The notes: generated by a model from the sequence alone, not told the origin. Numbered from the stretch's first letter, positions 44,840 to 54,900 are shown. The stretch is 64,000 nt of DNA from Bin5 sp034422415 (GCA_965202955.1 OZ241871.1:186001-250000), one strand, 5' to 3'. Numbers and translations are program-made.

Positions 44840-45874
44840 ATGCCCGTATTCCCGCCGCAGCAGCTGACCACAATTGCCCAGGACGTCTTCGTCGCCGCCG
44901 GCGTCGAGCAGGAAGAGGCCCGTATCGTCGCAGAGCACCTCGTCCAGTCCAACCTCGCCGGCCACGACTCGCACGGCGTCCTCCGCATCCCCGAATACGT
45001 CGAGTGGATGGAGGCCGGCGGCGTGGCCCTCGGCCAGCACATCTCGACTGTGCACGAGACCGACACGCTCGCCGTCATCGAGGGCGGCTGGGGCTTCGGC
45101 CAGGTCATCGGCCTCGAAGCCTTCGAAGTCGCCATCAACAAGGCCCAGGACGCTGGCCTCTGCATCGTCGCCGTCAGCCAGTGCGGCCACATCGGCCGCG
45201 TCGGCCACTACCCCGAGCTCGCCGCCCAGCACGGACTCGTCACCGTCCTCTTCGTCAACACCCACGGCGCCGGCAAGCTGGCCGCGCCCTGGGGCGGGCG
45301 CGGCCGCCGCCTCTCCGCCAACCCAATCTCCGTCGGCATCCCCAGAAAAAATGCCGAGCCGCTTGTGCTTGACATGGCAACCTCGGCCATCGCCGAGGGC
45401 AAACTGATGGACATGCTCAATCGCGGCGTCTCCGCCCCGCCCGACTGCATCGTCGACGCCGAAGGCAATCCCACCACCGACCCCGTCGCCTACTTCGGCC
45501 CGCCCCAGGGCGCACTCCTCCCCTTCGGCCAGCACAAAGGCTTCGGCCTCTCCTTCGTTATCGACATCCTCGCCGGCGCGCTCTCCGGCGCCGGTTGCAG
45601 CCGCGACAGCGCCACCCGTATCGGCAACGGCTTCCTCGCCTTCCTCGTCCGCCCCGATCACCTCAGGGACGAAGCCGCCTTCTACGCCGACGTCGACGCG
45701 CTCGTGCACCACGTCAAGAGTTCAGAGCTCGCCGCCGGCTTCGACGAAATCCTCGCACCCGGCGAACCCGAAATCCGCACCCGCCAACAGCGCACCCGCG
45801 ACGGCATCCCCGTCGACGACGGCGCCTGGGGCAAAATCGTCGATACCGCCAGCCGCTACGGCCTCGACCTTTGA
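44840..45874 (+). CDS. Ldh family (malate/ureidoglycolate/L-sulfolactate-type) oxidoreductase
   Basis: A 344-residue NAD(P)-dependent dehydrogenase of the Ldh2/MDH fold, unrelated to classical lactate dehydrogenase. Conserved features are GHDSHGVLRIPEY (catalytic His near 46), the RR-LSANPISVGIP region, LDMATSAIAEGK and GLSFVIDILAGALSGAG. It oxidises 2-hydroxy acids in the cytoplasm. The ATG at 44840 follows a GGAGG site; the open frame from 44753 is longer but lacks conservation. Monocistronic, 117 bases behind the lipid-type cluster. Confidence 0.9.
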   Translation: MPVFPPQQLTTIAQDVFVAAGVEQEEARIVAEHLVQSNLAGHDSHGVLRIPEYVEWMEAGGVALGQHISTVHETDTLAVIEGGWGFGQVIGLEAFEVAINKAQDAGLCIVAVSQCGHIGRVGHYPELAAQHGLVTVLFVNTHGAGKLAAPWGGRGRRLSANPISVGIPRKNAEPLVLDMATSAIAEGKLMDMLNRGVSAPPDCIVDAEGNPTTDPVAYFGPPQGALLPFGQHKGFGLSFVIDILAGALSGAGCSRDSATRIGNGFLAFLVRPDHLRDEAAFYADVDALVHHVKSSELAAGFDEILAPGEPEIRTRQQRTRDGIPVDDGAWGKIVDTASRYGLDL

Positions 45875-45956
45875 GCAGACTGATAGGGGCAGGCCTTACG
45901 CCCGCCCCACCCTTCCCATCACCGCAGACCCACAACTGAAAACGAGCAACCCATGA

Positions 45957-46763
45957 CTAGAACAGCGCCCCATAAGCCTCGAAATAGTCCTCACTGCTCA
46001 TCGCGCCCCGGCCCGGCATCTCGAACCTCCGCCCCGGAAATGGCAGCGAAAAGGCCGAAAACGAGCAACGCTCCGCCGTCCGGTCCGCACCCAGCCGCAC
46101 CCGGTGATTCATCGCCCTGATCCCCCCCTCCGTCCACATCTCCATCAGATAGCCCGGATAAACCAGGATCGAATCAGAGGCATCCACCGTCCGCCAAGCC
46201 CGCGCCCCGTGCCCGTCATCCGCCTCAAGCTCCAGCTCACCGTCGATCCCGAACGGAAATAGTGTAAACAACGAAACGTCCGGGTGGGCCGACAGCCGCG
46301 CATTTCCCGCCGCCGCCGCGCTGAACTGCTGGATCGGCGGGTAGTAATTGTTTGACATCATGTGACCGACGCTTTCGCGGTAAAATGCCGCCAGGCCCGG
46401 AATTCCCAGCCCCGCGATCAACTCGACCTCCAGCGTCCGCACCGTCTCCAGAACATCCATCCAGCCCTTCCGCAAAAAGGCCTGAAACTCGACCGGATAC
46501 CTGTCCGCCGAATAAAATTCCGACAACACAAAAGTACTGATAAGATCATCCGCCGCCTGGTGGCTGCTGTCCTCCTGCCCGTAATACGAATAGCCGTCAT
46601 AGCCGCGGCCGTACGCACTCTGCAAAAACCGCTCCCGGTACCCTTGCTCCCTCCCCATAAACGCCCGCAACGCCGCCCGCGCCTCGCCCCCGTCCAGCGC
46701 CCCCTGCGAGGTCACCACGTACCCATTCGACCTCAAAGTACCAGCCATCTCAAGTCCGTTCAT
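45957..46763 (-). CDS. 2OG-Fe(II) oxygenase, isopenicillin N synthase-like
   Basis: A 268-residue double-stranded beta-helix oxygenase. The metal triad is His-x-Asp in RLSAHPDVSLFTLFPF with a distal His in NHRVRL, and the 2-oxoglutarate-binding Arg-x-Ser is in ERCSFSAF. The N-terminal half is helical, as in the family, though shorter than usual (about 300-340). The substrate is unknown. A MITE sits 48 bases upstream of its start, so its natural promoter may have been displaced. Confidence 0.8.
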   Translation of the reverse strand: MNGLEMAGTLRSNGYVVTSQGALDGGEARAALRAFMGREQGYRERFLQSAYGRGYDGYSYYGQEDSSHQAADDLISTFVLSEFYSADRYPVEFQAFLRKGWMDVLETVRTLEVELIAGLGIPGLAAFYRESVGHMMSNNYYPPIQQFSAAAAGNARLSAHPDVSLFTLFPFGIDGELELEADDGHGARAWRTVDASDSILVYPGYLMEMWTEGGIRAMNHRVRLGADRTAERCSFSAFSLPFPGRRFEMPGRGAMSSEDYFEAYGALF

Positions 46764-46810
46764 CCCCTTACCTACCTAAAACCCCCAACCAGCTGCGCAA
46801 AACTCAAGAG

Positions 46811-47340
46811 TAGGGCTGGTTGACATTTGCAAGGTGTGTCGAGAAGGCGAGGGCTCCCGGCTGCGTGCGGTGCAAAGGCGGGGTTCCAAAGCGGCTGAAA
46901 AGAGTCAGTTTCGGTGCTGTTACACCAATGTCCGGGCCGGGCGCGCGGTGAACAGATAGCGTGTCCAGGCACGGGAACAGGTAAACGCTCGTACGAGCGT
47001 TTACGAGAGATCCACGAGAGTTCACGAGCGTTTGCGAGAAAAAAATTTCTGGAAACAGAACAGCATCCGTTCACAATAATATGACAGTTATTGGACAATC
47101 TGGAGTTCATGCGCGTCCGATTCGGAACCAAGCGTTTTGGCACGGGATGCTGCCTGCCAGCGGAGGCGTCTCACTCGTTCCATTGATATGCGCAAGTTCG
47201 TGAACCCGTTTGGGATCTACATTAGGAGCGAAAGCAGCGGCATGCCCCTGGCGCACGGCCAGATACCGTCCGGTCCCCCACGTCCCCGCCTTTCGTTGCG
47301 CGGCGCTTGCCGGCCTCATGGAAATGTCAACGAACCCTAG
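46811..47340. mobile_element. MITE copy A (530 bp)
   Basis: A 530-bp non-coding element bounded by TAG direct repeats and 18-bp terminal inverted repeats, TAGGGCTGGTTGACATTT on the left and TAGGGTTCGTTGACATTT inverted on the right. Its interior is about 80% alike to copy B, with the same length. It contains a long perfect palindrome near 46982-47003 followed by CGAG-rich direct repeats. No open frame looks coding. The right end supplies the stop codon of the ThiZ-like gene. Confidence 0.88.
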
Positions 47341-48110
47341 AAACTCAAAACGCCCAAAGCCTCCCTCTTCAGGTCCAAGAACGCCCCGCTCAGCGCCGTC
47401 TCCTCCCCGCGCGGATGCGGCAGACCGACGGCCAGATCAGCCGCGATCCGCCCCGGCCGCGGGCTGAAGACCAGCACCCGGTCCCCCAGCAGAAGCGCCT
47501 CGTCAATGTCGTGTGTTATGAACAGAACCGTCTTGTGAAAACGCGTTCGCACCTCCAGCAGCCACTGCTGCAGCACCCGCCGCGTCAGCGCATCCAGCGC
47601 GCCAAACGGTTCGTCCAACAGCAATATGTCATCCGCCGCCAGAAAGGTCCGCAGCAGAGCCGCCCGCTGCCGCATCCCACCCGACAGCGCGCTCGGCCAC
47701 GCCTCCTCAAACCCCTCCAAGCCAAAAAGGGGCAGGAGCTGCCGCGCCTCCTCGCGCGCCGCCTCGCGGCTGCCGCCCGCCAGCTCCGCCCCCAATATCA
47801 CATTTTCCAACACCGTTCGCCACGGCAGCAGCGTGTCCCGCTGCGGCATATACCCGAACCGCCCCTGCCGCTCCGACGCGCGCGCCAGAGGCTGACCGTC
47901 CAGAACGATCCGCCCCCCGTCCGGCTGCTCCAGGCCCGCCAGCAGCCGCAGCAGCGTCGACTTCCCGCACCCGCTCGGGCCGATGATCGAAAGAAACTCA
48001 CCCGCCTTCACGCCGAACGTCAGCTCCGCCACCGCCTCGACGCCCGCGCCACTGCCCGCGCCGCCGCCGCCGAACGTCTTCGAAAGCGACTCAACTGCCA
48101 GCAGCGTCAT
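47337..48110 (-). CDS. ABC transporter ATPase, thiamine-precursor type (ThiZ-like)
   Basis: A 257-residue ATPase of the NitT/TauT family. Walker A is GPSGCGKST (44-52), Q-loop YMPQRD, signature LSGGMRQRAALL, Walker B ILLLDEPFGALD, H-loop ITHDID. It powers uptake of the pyrimidine thiamine precursor bound by the THI5-like protein encoded upstream; their genes overlap by one base (TAATG). Longer frames reaching 48464 cross the binding-protein gene and are not coding. The stop codon TAG lies exactly at the edge of MITE copy A, so the original end of the protein may have been altered. Confidence 0.9.
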   Translation of the reverse strand: MTLLAVESLSKTFGGGGAGSGAGVEAVAELTFGVKAGEFLSIIGPSGCGKSTLLRLLAGLEQPDGGRIVLDGQPLARASERQGRFGYMPQRDTLLPWRTVLENVILGAELAGGSREAAREEARQLLPLFGLEGFEEAWPSALSGGMRQRAALLRTFLAADDILLLDEPFGALDALTRRVLQQWLLEVRTRFHKTVLFITHDIDEALLLGDRVLVFSPRPGRIAADLAVGLPHPRGEETALSGAFLDLKREALGVLSF

Positions 48111-49135
48111 TACCGTTCCGGCAGAAACTCGTTCGTGAACGCGCTTTCCGCGTCGAACGACTCGATGATGCCGTTTTCGATCAGGAAATCGGCGTACGCC
48201 TGCCACACCCCGGCCGTTTGAATTCCCCACTGTGACGCCTCCGCCTGGTACTCCTTCGACAGCCAGTCCTGGCTCGTCCGCACCAGCGTCTCGTCCAAAT
48301 CGGGGTTCGCCGCCAGCAGTATATCGGCCGCCGCCGCCGGGTCCTCGATCGCAAACTCGTAGCCCCGCGCCGACGCCCCGATGAACGCCTGCACCATCTC
48401 CGGGTCCTCCGCGATCAGCGCCTCGCTCGCGATCAGAATCGGCGTATAGTAGTCGGGAATGCACTCGAGATAGTCTTTCAGCATCACCACGTCCAGCTCG
48501 ATGCCCAGCACCTCCGCGTTGATGCCGCCCCAGCCGTAGAAGATCCAGACGAAGTCGACCTGGTCCGCCTCCGTCACCGACAGAAAGTCCGCCCAGCCAA
48601 TGTCGATGAACTCGATACTCTCCGCCGACGAGCCCTCACAGTTCATCAGCAGGTCCAGGGTCGGGTACTCGATCGGCGACCCGAACGCGCCGTAGCGCAT
48701 GCCCGCCAGGTCCGAGGGCGTCTCCAGCCCCTTTCCCTGCGCCCTGCGCGACGCAAAGCCCGATGTGTTGTGCTGGATGATCGCCGCAACCGAAACGATC
48801 GGTACGCCCTCGTTGCGCGCAAATGTGGTCCCCTCCTGGTAGCTGAAGCCGAAATGCGCCTGCCCCGTCGCCACCACCTTGTGCACGTCCGACTGGCCCG
48901 GCAGCACGATCTCCACGTTCAGCCCAGCCTCCTCATACCAGCCCATCTCCTGCGCCACGTAGATGCCCGTATAGTTCGTGTTCGGCGTCCACCCCAGCAT
49001 CAACGTAACGTCCTTCGGCTCCGCCATCGCGCCCTCGCTCGGCGCCTCCGGCGCAACCGGCACACACCCCGCCGCCAGCACCAACGCCAGCAGCACCCCA
49101 ATCCACACAAAGCTGCCCCGTGTTCGCTTCTCCAT
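48110..49135 (-). CDS. Substrate-binding lipoprotein, NMT1/THI5-like (ThiY-like)
   Basis: A 341-residue periplasmic-type binding protein. The N-terminal signal sequence ends at a lipobox (LVLAAGCVP, Cys about 24). The mature part follows the NMT1/THI5 pattern: LGWTPNTNYTGIYVAQEMGW, the cleft segment SYQEGTTFARNEGVPIVS and the later PDYYTPILIAS. Members bind formylaminopyrimidine or related hydroxymethylpyrimidine precursors. Being in a TPP-riboswitch operon with a thiamine-binding protein supports this substrate over taurine or nitrate. Confidence 0.9.
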   Translation of the reverse strand: MEKRTRGSFVWIGVLLALVLAAGCVPVAPEAPSEGAMAEPKDVTLMLGWTPNTNYTGIYVAQEMGWYEEAGLNVEIVLPGQSDVHKVVATGQAHFGFSYQEGTTFARNEGVPIVSVAAIIQHNTSGFASRRAQGKGLETPSDLAGMRYGAFGSPIEYPTLDLLMNCEGSSAESIEFIDIGWADFLSVTEADQVDFVWIFYGWGGINAEVLGIELDVVMLKDYLECIPDYYTPILIASEALIAEDPEMVQAFIGASARGYEFAIEDPAAAADILLAANPDLDETLVRTSQDWLSKEYQAEASQWGIQTAGVWQAYADFLIENGIIESFDAESAFTNEFLPER

Positions 49136-49183
49136 CGTCTCCCCCTCTCTTTGTGAAATTCGGCCCGCGCAGCCGCCGGCCGT

Positions 49184-49945
49184 CTACTGCTCGCTTCGCT
49201 CTGCGAAATACCACGGCATCATACGCCGCTCCACCACAAAAACCGTCAAGAACAGGACAATACTCAACAACGAAATGATCGCAATCGTCATGAAAACGCT
49301 CGCCGTCTTGAAGGCCGCCGACATGCGCAGCAGGTAGATGCCAAGCCCCTGCTTGGCCCCCACCCACTCGCCGACAACCGCGCCCGCCACACTGTAGGTC
49401 GCCGCGATCTTCAGTCCCGAAAAGAAGTAGGGCCCCGCGGCCGGCAGCCGCACCTTGCGCCAGATCTGGGGCCACGTCGCCCCCATCGAGCGGAACAGGT
49501 CGACGATATCCGGCTCCGTCGCCGTCAGCCCGTCGCTCGTGTTCACCGCGATCGGAAAGAAGCAGAACAGCGTCACTACGATCACCTTGGGCGCGATGCC
49601 GAACCCGAACCAGATGATCAGCAGCGGCGCCAGCGCAATGATCGGCACCGTCTGCGATATCACCAGCAGCGGATAGATCGCCCGCCGCAGCCAAGGCGAA
49701 AAGTCCATCGCCGCGGCCACCGCCACGCCCGCTGTCACCGCCACCGCGACCCCAATCGCCACCTCCAGCAGCGTCTGCCCCACATGCACGCCGATCAGAG
49801 CGCGCGTCTCCCAGAACGACTGCCAGATCGCCGACGGCGACGGCAAAATCCAGACCGGCACCGCCAGCCCGCGCACAGCCAGCTCCCACACCGCCGCAAA
49901 GACAATCAATACAATGGCCGGAACAAACAGCCGCGTCGTCCTCAT
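49184..49945 (-). CDS. ABC transporter permease (ThiX-like)
   Basis: A 253-residue inner-membrane permease of the BPD_transp_1 (SsuC/TauC/ThiX) type with six helices. The EAA-like loop (FRSMGATWPQIWRKVRLPAA) contacts the ATPase. It starts at 49945, overlapping the stop of the thiamine-binding gene by one base (TGATG), and lies 48 bases before the binding-protein gene. Confidence 0.92.
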   Translation of the reverse strand: MRTTRLFVPAIVLIVFAAVWELAVRGLAVPVWILPSPSAIWQSFWETRALIGVHVGQTLLEVAIGVAVAVTAGVAVAAAMDFSPWLRRAIYPLLVISQTVPIIALAPLLIIWFGFGIAPKVIVVTLFCFFPIAVNTSDGLTATEPDIVDLFRSMGATWPQIWRKVRLPAAGPYFFSGLKIAATYSVAGAVVGEWVGAKQGLGIYLLRMSAAFKTASVFMTIAIISLLSIVLFLTVFVVERRMMPWYFAERSEQ

Positions 49946-50247
49946 CAGTCCTCTTCGCGGAACTTCGACACCAGCCCGTCGATCGTCGTCCCGCCCCTCG
50001 ACTCCCCGATCTTGATAATCGACACCACCCGGTCCACGCCATCCACAAAGCAGGCCCGGTGCGCCGCCTTCGCCACCGCCAGGCAGCTGTCCAGGTCACC
50101 CTCGACCGTCGTCCCCATCGGCCCCACTTCATACCGCAGCCCCGACGCCTCGATCACTCCAATCGCCCGATCCACCACCGCGTGGGCATCCTCCCCCGTC
50201 CCCGGCAGCACCTCAATGTCCACAATCACCGTATTCGACACGCCCAT
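49945..50247 (-). CDS. Thiamine-binding protein, MTH1187/DUF77 family
   Basis: A 100-residue ferredoxin-like protein of the MTH1187/YkoF-like family, whose characterised members bind thiamine or hydroxymethylpyrimidine. Conserved parts are VDIEVLPGTG, GLRYEVGPMGTTVEG and a C-terminal RVVSIIKIGESRGG. It is the first gene after the TPP riboswitch and terminator, with an outstanding GGAGAGGAGGA site before its ATG. It may present the vitamin precursor or sense thiamine for the transporter. Confidence 0.92.
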   Translation of the reverse strand: MGVSNTVIVDIEVLPGTGEDAHAVVDRAIGVIEASGLRYEVGPMGTTVEGDLDSCLAVAKAAHRACFVDGVDRVVSIIKIGESRGGTTIDGLVSKFREED

Positions 50248-50353
50248 TCCTCCTCTCCTTCATCCCGTTGGGGCAGGCCTTGTGCCTGCCCTTGCTTGCA
50301 ATCGCTCCGCACAGGTCCCAATTCAAAATCAAAGACGAAAAACTTGAAACTGA

Positions 50354-50382
50354 AAACAAAAAAACCGCCTTTCCAGGCGGCT
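50354..50382 (-). terminator. Intrinsic terminator of the TPP riboswitch
   Basis: On the minus strand CCGCCT-GGAA-AGGCGG forms a compact hairpin (50365-50380) followed directly by seven T residues. It stands between the riboswitch and the first gene, so thiamine diphosphate binding probably causes early termination. Confidence 0.9.
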
Positions 50383-50423
50383 GACGTTAGATTCTTCCCC
50401 CAAATATACACATCACATGAATT

Positions 50424-50524
50424 CCTCCGCCAGCATTACCTGGATCAGGTCCGTCGGTCATCTCCACCGCGCATCCCGCGACGCGCAAGGAGATATCTCA
50501 GCCCGGTTCATCCGAGCTCCCGAT
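50424..50524 (-). ncRNA. TPP riboswitch (THI element)
   Basis: The minus strand carries the THI-box signature: GGGCTGAGAT (near 50496-50505), and about 50 bases on, the universal CCTGATCCAGGTAATGC (about 50433-50449) closing with GGCGGAGGAA. The P1-P5 pairing blocks are visible. It binds thiamine diphosphate and controls the DUF77-permease-binding protein-ATPase operon through the terminator 40 bases downstream. Confidence 0.95.
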
Positions 50525-50576
50525 TGCGATTCAACTGTTAACGTACCTTCTCGCGCCTCTCGGCGCATCCAACTGC

Positions 50577-50605
50577 AGTATACTCCACTCCAATACTCAA
50601 GTCAA
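50577..50605 (-). promoter_or_regulatory. Promoter of the thiamine-precursor transport operon
   Basis: TTGACT (50600-50605) and TATACT (50577-50582) on the minus strand are separated by exactly 17 bases. Transcription would begin near 50570, giving about 45 bases before the riboswitch. It is divergent from the HigA/ImmA-like gene at 50647. Confidence 0.8.
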
Positions 50606-50646
50606 GTACCAGACGGCGCCCAAGCGGTATCAGGAGGAGGAGAGCA

Positions 50647-51864
50647 GTGAGCACAATCAGATTCAGGGCCATCAGAACAGAGGAGGACTATGAAGCAGCG
50701 CTCGCGCGCGTCGACGAAATCTTTGAGGCAGAGGGCGGCACGCCGGAGGAAGAGGAGCTTGAAGAACTGGTCGATCTCATCCAGTTCTACGAGAGCAAGC
50801 AGCACCCGATCGACCCGCCCGACCCAATCTCGGCCATCAAGTTCCGCATGGAACAGGCCGGCCTGAAGCAGCGGGACCTTGTTCCCATCATCGGCAGCAG
50901 GGCGAGAGTCTCGGAAGTACTGTCGGGCAAGCGGGACATCACCATGTCAATGGCGCGCGCGCTCCACGAACATCTCGGGATCCCCGCGGACGTGCTGCTG
51001 CAGAAACCGGGTGCGGAGTTCGATCCTGCCCTGAAGGGGATCGACCTGCACCGCTTCCCGTGGAAAGAGATAGTGAAACGGGAGTGGGTTCCAAGACCGC
51101 CCAATCTGCGCGATTACGTCAACGAAATGCTCGAAGCCTTGGTAAGACCGGCCGGCGGGCTGAAAGCAGTCCCAACAGTTCACTTTCGCGAGAACGGACG
51201 CCGCCGGATCAACGCCAACGCCGACGCCTACGCCGTCAGAGCATGGTGCTGGCGCGTCCTGGGCCTTGCCAACGGCAGCATCCCCCCGAACGCTTACACA
51301 CAGGGGACCGTAACCCCTTCGTTCATGCGAGAGGTCGCCCACCTCAGCGTCTACGACGACGGCCCAACGCGTGCGCGGGATTTCCTGGCCCAACACGGTA
51401 TCCCCCTCGTCGTAGAACCGCATCTGCCCAGGACCTACCTGGATGGGGCGGCACTCACTTTGCAGGATGGCCGTCCGGTCATCGCGCTCACGCTGCGCTA
51501 CGACCGCATCGACATCTTCTGGTTCAGCCTCATGCACGAGCTGGCCCACGTCGGACTCCATCTGGACACCGGCGACAGCGATCCCTTCCTGGATGACCTT
51601 AACGTAAGCGGCTCGGACCCGCTGGAAGAGGAGGCCGACGACCATGCTCGTGACGCCCTTATACCTCCAGAAATGTGGCTATCCAGCAGTGTACGCACCA
51701 GGCCAAGCCGCCTGGCCGCATTCAGCCTGGCCCAGGAAGCGGTTGTGCATCCCGCAGTCGTCGCCGGACGCGTGCGCTACGAGCGCAACAACTACCGGCT
51801 GCTCTCCAAAATGGTCTGGAAGGACATAGTCAGCGTCCAGTTCCAGAAACATGAAGACAACTGA
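50647..51864 (+). CDS. XRE-family regulator with ImmA/IrrE metallopeptidase domain (HigA-like)
   Basis: A 405-residue protein. Residues 1-55 form an acidic helix resembling the N-terminus of solo HigA antitoxins, then a helix-turn-helix (about 60-118, with GLKQRDLVPIIGSRARVSEV) and a C-terminal ImmA/IrrE peptidase with zinc motif His297-Glu-Leu-Ala-His301 (LMHELAHVGLHL). Such fusions cleave or control repressors and are common near restriction systems and toxins. The start is GTG at 50647 behind AGGAGGAGGAGAG. It lies 74 bases ahead of the restriction-modification gene and may regulate it. Confidence 0.88.
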   Translation: MSTIRFRAIRTEEDYEAALARVDEIFEAEGGTPEEEELEELVDLIQFYESKQHPIDPPDPISAIKFRMEQAGLKQRDLVPIIGSRARVSEVLSGKRDITMSMARALHEHLGIPADVLLQKPGAEFDPALKGIDLHRFPWKEIVKREWVPRPPNLRDYVNEMLEALVRPAGGLKAVPTVHFRENGRRRINANADAYAVRAWCWRVLGLANGSIPPNAYTQGTVTPSFMREVAHLSVYDDGPTRARDFLAQHGIPLVVEPHLPRTYLDGAALTLQDGRPVIALTLRYDRIDIFWFSLMHELAHVGLHLDTGDSDPFLDDLNVSGSDPLEEEADDHARDALIPPEMWLSSSVRTRPSRLAAFSLAQEAVVHPAVVAGRVRYERNNYRLLSKMVWKDIVSVQFQKHEDN

Positions 51865-51938
51865 CCCCGCCATCGCCCTCAAAATGTAGTATCATTACGC
51901 CAAAACACACCAACACGAACCACACCACCCCAACTGCC

Positions 51939-54900
51939 ATGCCTGCCCTCAACATCAAACACACTTACAAACCCGTCGAAAACTACTACGCCGCCCTCGA
52001 CAAATTCACAAGCCTTGGAGTCACCCACGAGACCGCCGTCCGATCCGCCTTCCAGTCCCTCCTGCAGCACTGCGCAAAACAGCCCCGCTGGACCCTGGTG
52101 CCCGAACACGCCGTCAAAGCGCCCGGCGGCAAACAGATCATCATCGACGGCGCCCTCATCGACGACTACCACCTCGTTCACGGCTACTGGGAGGCCAAGG
52201 ACATCCACGACGACCTACACGCCGAAGTCAACGGCAAATTCGCCGCCGGCTACCCACGCGACAACATCCTCTTCCAGACCCCCAAGCGCGCCATGCTCTA
52301 CCAGAACGGCAGTCTCGTCCTCGACGCCGACCTCACCGACCCGCAACAGCTGATCGACACCTTGCAGACCTTCTTCGGCTACCGCCCCCAGGAGTACGCC
52401 GTCTGGGAAGAGGCCGTCGCCCAATTCAAAGAGCGCGTCGCCGACATCGGCCAAGGCCTTGCCAAGCGCATCCGCCGCGAGCGCGGCGACAACCAGGCAT
52501 TCACCACCGCCTTCGCCGAATTCCTTGAAAAATGCCGCCAGGCCATCAACCCCGACCTTTCCGAAGCCGCTGTCGAGGAGATGCTGATTCAACACATGCT
52601 CACCGAGCGCCTCTTCCGCACCGTCTTTAACAACCCAGACTTCGTGCATCGTAACGTGATTGCAAGCGAGATCGACAGCGTGATCGCGGCGCTCACCTCC
52701 CGATCGTTCAGTCGGGCCGATTTCCTCGGCAAATTAGACAATTTCTACGTCGCCATCGAACACGCCGCTTCCACCATCAGCGACTTCACACAAAAGCAGC
52801 ACTTCCTCAACACCGTCTACGAACAGTTCTTCCAGGGCTTTTCGGTAGAGGTTGCCGACACCCACGGAATCGTCTACACGCCCCAGCCGATCGTCGACTT
52901 TATGGTCCGCAGCGTCGCCGCCATCCTCGAGCACGAATTCGACCGTCGGTTGGAGCACGAAGGCGTCCACATTATCGACCCCTTCGTCGGCACGGGAAAT
53001 TTCATTGTGCGGATGATGCAGGAGATCCCCAAGACCGCCCTTCCCCACAAATATGACTCCGAGCTCCACTGCAACGAGGTCATGCTGCTCCCCTACTACA
53101 TCGCCAGCATGAACATTGAGCACGAATTCTACGACGCCACCGGGTCCTACGCCCCGTTCTCCGGCATCTGTCTCGTCGACACCTTCGAACTAGCATCGGA
53201 AGACCGTCCCCACCAACTGGGTCTTGATTTCATGACGGCTAACTTTGCAAGAGTTGAAACGCAGCAAGAGCAGAATATCACTGTCATCATAGGCAACCCG
53301 CCCTACAACATGGGGCAACTCGACGAGAATGACAACAATAAGAACCGAAAATATGCAACAGTAGACAAGAGGATCCGGGATACCTATGCAGAGGACTCCA
53401 GTGCGACACTTAAGTCGGCGCTTTACGACCCGTATGTTAAGGCAATTCGCTGGGCTTCTGACCGCATCGGCGAAGAAGGTATCGTTGCGTTCATTACAAA
53501 CAGCAGCTTCTTGGACGCTCTTGCATTTGATGGAATGCGAAAACACCTTGCGGAGGATTTCGACACTCTCTATGTGCTTGATTTGGGTGGGAATACGCGT
53601 AAGGGCCTGAACGTTTCAGACTCCAGTGTATTTGGTATCCAAGTCGGCGTAAGTATCAATCTATTCATCAAGAGAATGCACGATGACAGGCAGGAACTCA
53701 GGATCAACTATTTTCGAACTAACGACAAGTGGACAAGGACCAAAAAACTTGACTTCATTAATAAACGCCGAAATGTTAGCAGAATTCAATGGGAATCGAT
53801 AAATCCAGACAAGAGTCACACATGGCTAACCAGAGGGCTGCACCTTGAATTCGAGTCCTTTGTGCCACTAGGGACCAAGAGTGCCAAGGTCGAAAAGAAA
53901 GAACCGGCCAGTGTAATCTTTCACAAGTTTAGCACGGGTGTACTGTCTGGGCGGGACGCTTGGGTCTACAACTTCAGCCACAATGATCTGGCTGACAATG
54001 TTGAGCAGATGATTGACACCTACAATGAGCACGTCTCCAGATGGAAGACAAAAAGTAACCGAAATATAGACATCGACGAATTTGTTGTCAACGATCATAC
54101 GAGAATCAGTTGGAGCGCCACACTCAAGAATCATTTGAAGAAAGGCCGGATCGCCGATTTTGCTGGACATAGCGTACGCCACTCGTTTTTCCGGCCTTTC
54201 ACAACGACTTGCCTCTACTATGACCGTACCCTAATAGATCGCTTATCCCTCTTTCCTTCAATCTTCCCAACGACTGACACTGAGACAGACAATAGAGTGA
54301 TCTGGCTCAAAGTCGGTGCTTCATGGCCAATGTTTTCTCTTGTAGTCAACAAGATTCCCAACCGGCTACCACAGAGTGGGTCCCAGTGCTTCCCCTTCTA
54401 CACCTACGACGAAGACGGTAGCAACCGCCGCGAAAACATCACCGACTGGGCCTTGGAACGTTTCCGCACCCACTACCATGACAACGCCATCACCAAGTGG
54501 GACATTTTCCACTACGTATACGGCCTCCTTCACCACCCCGCCTACCGCGAACGCTACCAGGCCAACCTCAAACGCGAACTCCCCCGCATCCCCTTCGCTC
54601 CCGACTTCCGCTCCCTCGCCGAAGCCGGCGCCCGCCTAGCGCACATTCACGTCAACTACGAAGACCAGCCCAAATTTCCCCTTTCCCAGATCGAGACCCC
54701 CCACACTGTCCTCGACTGGCGCGTCGAAAAAATGCGCCTCTCCAAAGACAAGACGCAACTCCACTACAACAACTTCCTTACCCTCGACGGCATCCCTCCC
54801 GAAGCCTTCAACTACTGCCTCGGCAATCTTTCCGCCCTCGAATGGATTATCGACCAGTACCGCGTCACGACCGACACAAAATCCGGCATCCTCAACGACC

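Noticed and set aside
46982..47060. Replication origin or iteron cluster
   Set aside because: The palindrome and CGAG repeats lie inside a MITE and recur in its second copy; no DnaA boxes or replication genes are nearby.
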